Program-made: the position numbers and the translations under genes | Shown here: in pieces, positions 61,136 to 64,000 of the stretch | Numbering within the stretch: the stretch's first letter is position 1 | How the letters are laid out: each line of letters starts with the position of its first letter | Origin: Ruminiclostridium papyrosolvens DSM 2782 | Lineage (GTDB): Bacteria; Bacillota; Clostridia; Acetivibrionales; DSM-1351 | Reading direction: 5' to 3' | Assembly (NCBI RefSeq): GCF_029318685.1 | Contig: NZ_CP119677.1 | Span: 3,339,001 to 3,403,000 of the forward strand | DNA: 64,000 nt | The notes under the pieces: model-generated | Told to the model about the DNA's origin: nothing | Seen by the model: the letters and a program-made list of their open reading frames with translations, nothing else | Database searches by the model: none

Positions 61136-61274
61136 TAATGCCTTCAATCCTCATTTTTTATTTTATTCATTTTATATGATTTCATATATATTAAAAAAGT
61201 ATAACATTAATATCGTATTGATTTCAACACAAAGCTTACTGATGAGGTTGTGGGCTGATTAGGATATTATCGGT

Positions 61275-62213
61275 CTACTTCTCGGCAGCTTTCATTCTAA
61301 ACAACATACGGTGATAAGCAAAATAAGTTTTGTAAAGCACAATAAATGGAATAAAGAAAACTACATAGAAACGTTTTGCTTTAAATCCATAAGATATTAC
61401 TTCAACAATGGATTTAATATAATTTTTTGCGTATATCGGTATACTTTTCAGCAAACCTCCGTTTTCTTTCCACTGTTGATTGTTTACATCCTCAGGACTA
61501 GCGACAGGTTTTGCCCAGGACTTTCCATGTCCCATAAATTCACGAAATGTATCCCTGTTAATGTGAAGAACTTTGGCTTTAGGCTCAAAATACAGTCCAT
61601 ATCCACCAAATGCAACTCTTAAGCAAAAATCAACGTCCTCTCCGGTTTTCAAATCCTCATTGAACACGCCTATTTCCTCCACGAGACTTTTGGGGACGCT
61701 AATATTGGCAGAAGGGAAATAGCTGTTGTTTATATGATTTTTTAAAGCAGGATGGTATGCTGACCATGAACAGAAGTCATCACATACTGCCCAGAAATTC
61801 TTGTTATAACCGCCTATTCCCCCTCCTACCATTTTTACTTTGGGATTGCTTCTTTTGAAATTTAGATGAGCGTTAATATGATTCATAACAAAATCACTGT
61901 CCGCAAGACAGTCGGAATCTGTAAAAATCAGATATTCTCCGGTTGCAATTGATATACCCTTGTTTCTTGAAGGGGATGGTCCTTTTTTCTCATTAAATAC
62001 ATACCTGACGTTAAAAGATTTGATTATGTCAGCCGTATTGTCCGTTGAATTATTGTCCACAACAATAACTTCAATTTTTTCTTTGGGATAATTTTGGTTA
62101 GTTATACACTCAAGACACCTTTCAATATATTTTTCCGCATTGTATGCCGGAATAATAACAGATACAAAAGGCAAATTAAATGCATCCGAGCTGTACAAAA
62201 ACTCGTTTTTCAT
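61275..62213 (-). CDS. Family 2 glycosyltransferase
   Basis: The 312-aa GT-A enzyme has SVIIPAYNAEKYIERCL, VVDNNSTDNT, the metal-binding FTDSDCLA and later GEDVDFCLRVAFGGYGL. A C-terminal hydrophobic stretch (FYVVFFIPFIVLYKTYFAY) suggests membrane association. It is a single gene, so acceptor and sugar are unknown. AGGAGG lies before the ATG. Confidence 0.92.
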   Translation of the reverse strand: MKNEFLYSSDAFNLPFVSVIIPAYNAEKYIERCLECITNQNYPKEKIEVIVVDNNSTDNTADIIKSFNVRYVFNEKKGPSPSRNKGISIATGEYLIFTDSDCLADSDFVMNHINAHLNFKRSNPKVKMVGGGIGGYNKNFWAVCDDFCSWSAYHPALKNHINNSYFPSANISVPKSLVEEIGVFNEDLKTGEDVDFCLRVAFGGYGLYFEPKAKVLHINRDTFREFMGHGKSWAKPVASPEDVNNQQWKENGGLLKSIPIYAKNYIKSIVEVISYGFKAKRFYVVFFIPFIVLYKTYFAYHRMLFRMKAAEK

Positions 62214-62609
62214 AAAATTGCACCTCCTTTAATGTTAGTAGGTTTTAACAATCTTAGTTTGTTTGTCATTTTTTTGATATTTATGTTCAAATTAATACTA
62301 TATATTCTATTATTTTACAATTAATATTATATCAAATGAGCTGCTGAATGGCTATAAATTTCACTACCAACCTAACATTAAACCAAGCATATAATTCTAG
62401 AAATTATTGAATGAAAACATTGCCCAAACTTTGTAAGAAATGCACAACAATCTTCCAAGCCCTTTATATAGTGGCACTTCGTGGCATTTTTCTGTTAAGT
62501 TTTACCGTATCTTCAAACATCTTCATTGACTAATATTTGAAAAGCGGTTAATATTAAAATGTAAAAAAAATAATTGTTTTTTACCTTAATTATAAGGAGG
62601 ATGGATAAT
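62214..62609. other. Intergenic region before the HPr-like gene
   Basis: About 400 bp, very rich in A/T. I see no ORF or RNA. A 5-bp inverted repeat (CCTTA...TAAGG, 62584-62597) covers part of the HPr-like ribosome site. Promoters for both flanking divergent genes must lie here but I cannot choose boxes. Confidence 0.4.
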
Positions 62610-62837
62610 ATGAAATCATTTGATATTTCTTTAAAATCTATTAACGACGTAAAGGATTTCGTAAATATCGTTAACAAATATGACTTTGATGTAGATTTAT
62701 CATCAGGACGTTACATCGTAGACGCAAAGTCAATCATGGGAATCTTCAGTCTTGACCTCAGCAAGCCTATTAAAGTTGAAGTTCAGAACGATGACAGCGA
62801 AAAATTCTGTGATGAAATTAAGCGTTTTGTAGTTTAA
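62610..62837 (+). CDS. HPr-like protein lacking the phospho-histidine
   Basis: AAGGAGG nine bases upstream sets the start at 62610 (75 aa). The fold is that of HPr: DVDLSSGRYIVDAKSIMGIFSLDLSKPIKVEV matches the second half, including the Ser-46 region AKSIMG. The active-site His of PTS HPr should lie near residue 11-15, but the segment reads SLKSINDVKDF with no His. It cannot carry phosphate between PTS enzymes. A Crh-like regulatory role is possible. Confidence 0.82.
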   Translation: MKSFDISLKSINDVKDFVNIVNKYDFDVDLSSGRYIVDAKSIMGIFSLDLSKPIKVEVQNDDSEKFCDEIKRFVV

Positions 62838-62880
62838 TTTATTATTAACGAGTACAAACTATTGATAATAGACAAAAATA

Positions 62881-62907
62881 AAAGCGAGTTTTGAAACTCG
62901 CTTTTTG
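62881..62907. terminator. Bidirectional terminator
   Basis: AAAGCGAGTTT / AAACTCGCTTT, perfect 11-bp stem with a 2-nt loop and T runs on both strands, between the convergent HPr-like and DUF523 genes. Confidence 0.88.
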
Positions 62908-62924
62908 TTATTTTGACATAACAA

Positions 62925-63377
62925 CTATTTCGCAGAAAATTCTTCTTCAGTTATTACTTCAAACCCATTTCTTACTAAAAGTTCTGCAGTAACTCCGTTA
63001 CCTTCAGTTAGCTTTCCGCTGAAGGTTCCATCATATATTTTCCCAACACCGCAGGAGGGGCTTTTTGATTTTAGTATTGCTTTTTTTATGTTATAGAGTC
63101 TGCCTACCTTTAGTGTTTCTTCAGCACCTTTTAAAAATTTTTCTGTTTGATTTTGTCCTTTTGAGTCTATTATTTTTGACTTCCCTTCAAGGACGTCTCC
63201 TCCGACTCCGCAGACAATCTCACAAGAGTCCCTTGGAGTAGGTAGCCCTCCCATCTGTTCAGGGCATACCATAATTGCTTTGCCTTCTCTGACAAGTCTC
63301 TCTATATACTCGTTATAGTTGCTTTTACCGTTATATTTACTGTCCAGTCCTGCTAAACATGCACTAACCAGTATCAT
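62925..63377 (-). CDS. DUF523 family protein
   Basis: The 150-aa protein has the family landmarks MILVSACLAGLDSKYNG, VCPEQMGGLPTPRDSCEI, and KSKSPSCGVGKIYDGTFSGKLTEGNGV. The conserved cysteines suggest metal binding, but the function is not established. It follows the RNase R gene by 6 bp and is in the same transcription unit. Confidence 0.92.
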   Translation of the reverse strand: MILVSACLAGLDSKYNGKSNYNEYIERLVREGKAIMVCPEQMGGLPTPRDSCEIVCGVGGDVLEGKSKIIDSKGQNQTEKFLKGAEETLKVGRLYNIKKAILKSKSPSCGVGKIYDGTFSGKLTEGNGVTAELLVRNGFEVITEEEFSAK

Positions 63378-63383
63378 TTGACC

Positions 63384-64000
63384 CTACCTTTTTTTCCTTT
63401 TCCTTTTTCCCATTATTTTTTCATAAACCTTTTTATCTATGATTTTTCCCTTTTTGCCGGGTTTATTGCCGGAAGAAGTACTCCTTCTGCCCTTATCATC
63501 AGCCTTATCCTTATCCGGTTTTGTACTCCGGCTGGTTCTCTTAACAGCTGAAGGTTCTTTCTTGCGCTTTGTAAATATTATTTCATCTTCAGTTTCCTCG
63601 TCAATGCTGTCAAAATCATCATCAGACTCAACCAGTATAAACTCAATTTTCCTTGCAGATATGTCGGCTTTTGCAAGAATAACCTTGACTGTATCGCCTA
63701 TTCTGTATATTTTGCGTGTTCGTTCACCTACAAGACAGTAATGAGCTTCGTCATAGTTATAGTAGTCATCTTCCATGCTGCTCATTCTGACCAGACCTTC
63801 TATGGTGTTGTCAAGCTCTATGAACATACCAAAGGAAGTTACATTTGCAATAATACCTTCAAATATCTCTCCTTCATGAGCTTTCATATATTCTACCTTT
63901 TTCAGGTCTTCACTTTCTCTTTCAGCCTCATCTGCTCCTCTTTCACGCTCAGAGCACTGTTTTGCTATTTCAGGCAGTATTCCTTCTAATTGGCGGATTT
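63384..64000 (-). CDS. rnr: Ribonuclease R, C-terminal part
   Basis: The gene enters from beyond the right edge; the frame is open to base 64000. The visible part reads LEGILPEIAKQCSERERGAD and AERESEDLKKVEYM. The S1 RNA-binding domain follows (GEIFEGIIANVTSFGMFIELD, DTVKVILAKADISARKIEFIL), then a Lys/Arg-rich tail. The sequence identifies 3'-5' exoribonuclease RNase R. The ATG at 63887 is internal. Confidence 0.93.
   Translation of the reverse strand, partial: IRQLEGILPEIAKQCSERERGADEAERESEDLKKVEYMKAHEGEIFEGIIANVTSFGMFIELDNTIEGLVRMSSMEDDYYNYDEAHYCLVGERTRKIYRIGDTVKVILAKADISARKIEFILVESDDDFDSIDEETEDEIIFTKRKKEPSAVKRTSRSTKPDKDKADDKGRRSTSSGNKPGKKGKIIDKKVYEKIMGKRKRKKR

Noticed and set aside
1-64000. 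CRISPR arrays, tRNA and rRNA genes
   Set aside because: No regularly spaced repeats, no cloverleaf with a conserved T-loop and no rRNA sequence were recognised on reading.

Overview
The window looks like the chromosome of a low-GC, strictly anaerobic, cellulose-degrading clostridium of the Ruminiclostridium / Clostridium cellulolyticum type. This is an inference from gene content: a GH9 cellulase, a PPi-type phosphofructokinase, pyruvate formate-lyase under a ZTP riboswitch, an NAD-linked multi-subunit [FeFe] hydrogenase, 2-hydroxyacyl-CoA dehydratase activase relatives and the Firmicute ruvX-ireB-DUF1292 block. No rRNA, tRNA or CRISPR array was seen.

Layout. 1-13.5 kb: end of an alpha-glucan phosphorylase gene, an IS1182-type insertion, a lipoprotein, a three-gene activase/dehydratase-like operon, a large secreted GHL10-amidase fusion, a PadR-4Fe4S operon behind a near-perfect operator, and class II aldolase. 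13.8-27.5 kb: PPi-PFK, a histidine kinase-nfeD-floA-orf-LytTR cluster, riboswitch-controlled pflB, a flavin reductase, a GH9 lipoprotein, a membrane-anchored esterase-like protein, and a pair of uncharacterised genes (DUF6179/DUF6323-like). 36.1-41.2 kb: the hydrogenase operon (hydC - HATPase protein - 2Fe2S protein - hydB - hydA). 56.3-64 kb: a chemoreceptor, DUF1292, ruvX, ireB, mtaB, a glycosyltransferase, an HPr-like protein without the phospho-histidine, DUF523 and the end of RNase R.

Two accessory blocks flank the hydrogenase operon, and they appear to be two members of one family of serine-recombinase mobilizable elements. Element 2 (about 41276-56307) is intact: recombinase, small ORF, relaxase with a second protein nested in another frame, MobC, oriT-like hairpins, RepA-like ATPase, DUF6076 protein, two small proteins, then an XRE-controlled type I restriction-modification operon as cargo. 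Element 1 (about 27597-36092) is decayed: it keeps only the recombinase tail, a MobC fragment and a DUF6076 pseudogene, in the same order. Its cargo is an ECF-type sigma factor with a DUF4179 partner and a BceRS-BceAB-type peptide-antibiotic module; an IS200 copy has landed near its right end. Both elements have inverted arms next to a short direct repeat. Joining the two ends of each rebuilds a palindromic attP-like site (arm, T6, six bases, A7-8, arm). Both right ends share about 80 bp, and both left ends share a terminator with a TTTCGG loop.

The glycolytic, pyruvate/formate and hydrogenase genes describe mixed-acid fermentation of sugars released by cell-associated and secreted glycoside hydrolases. 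The accessory blocks add defence (type I RM) and probable antimicrobial-peptide resistance.
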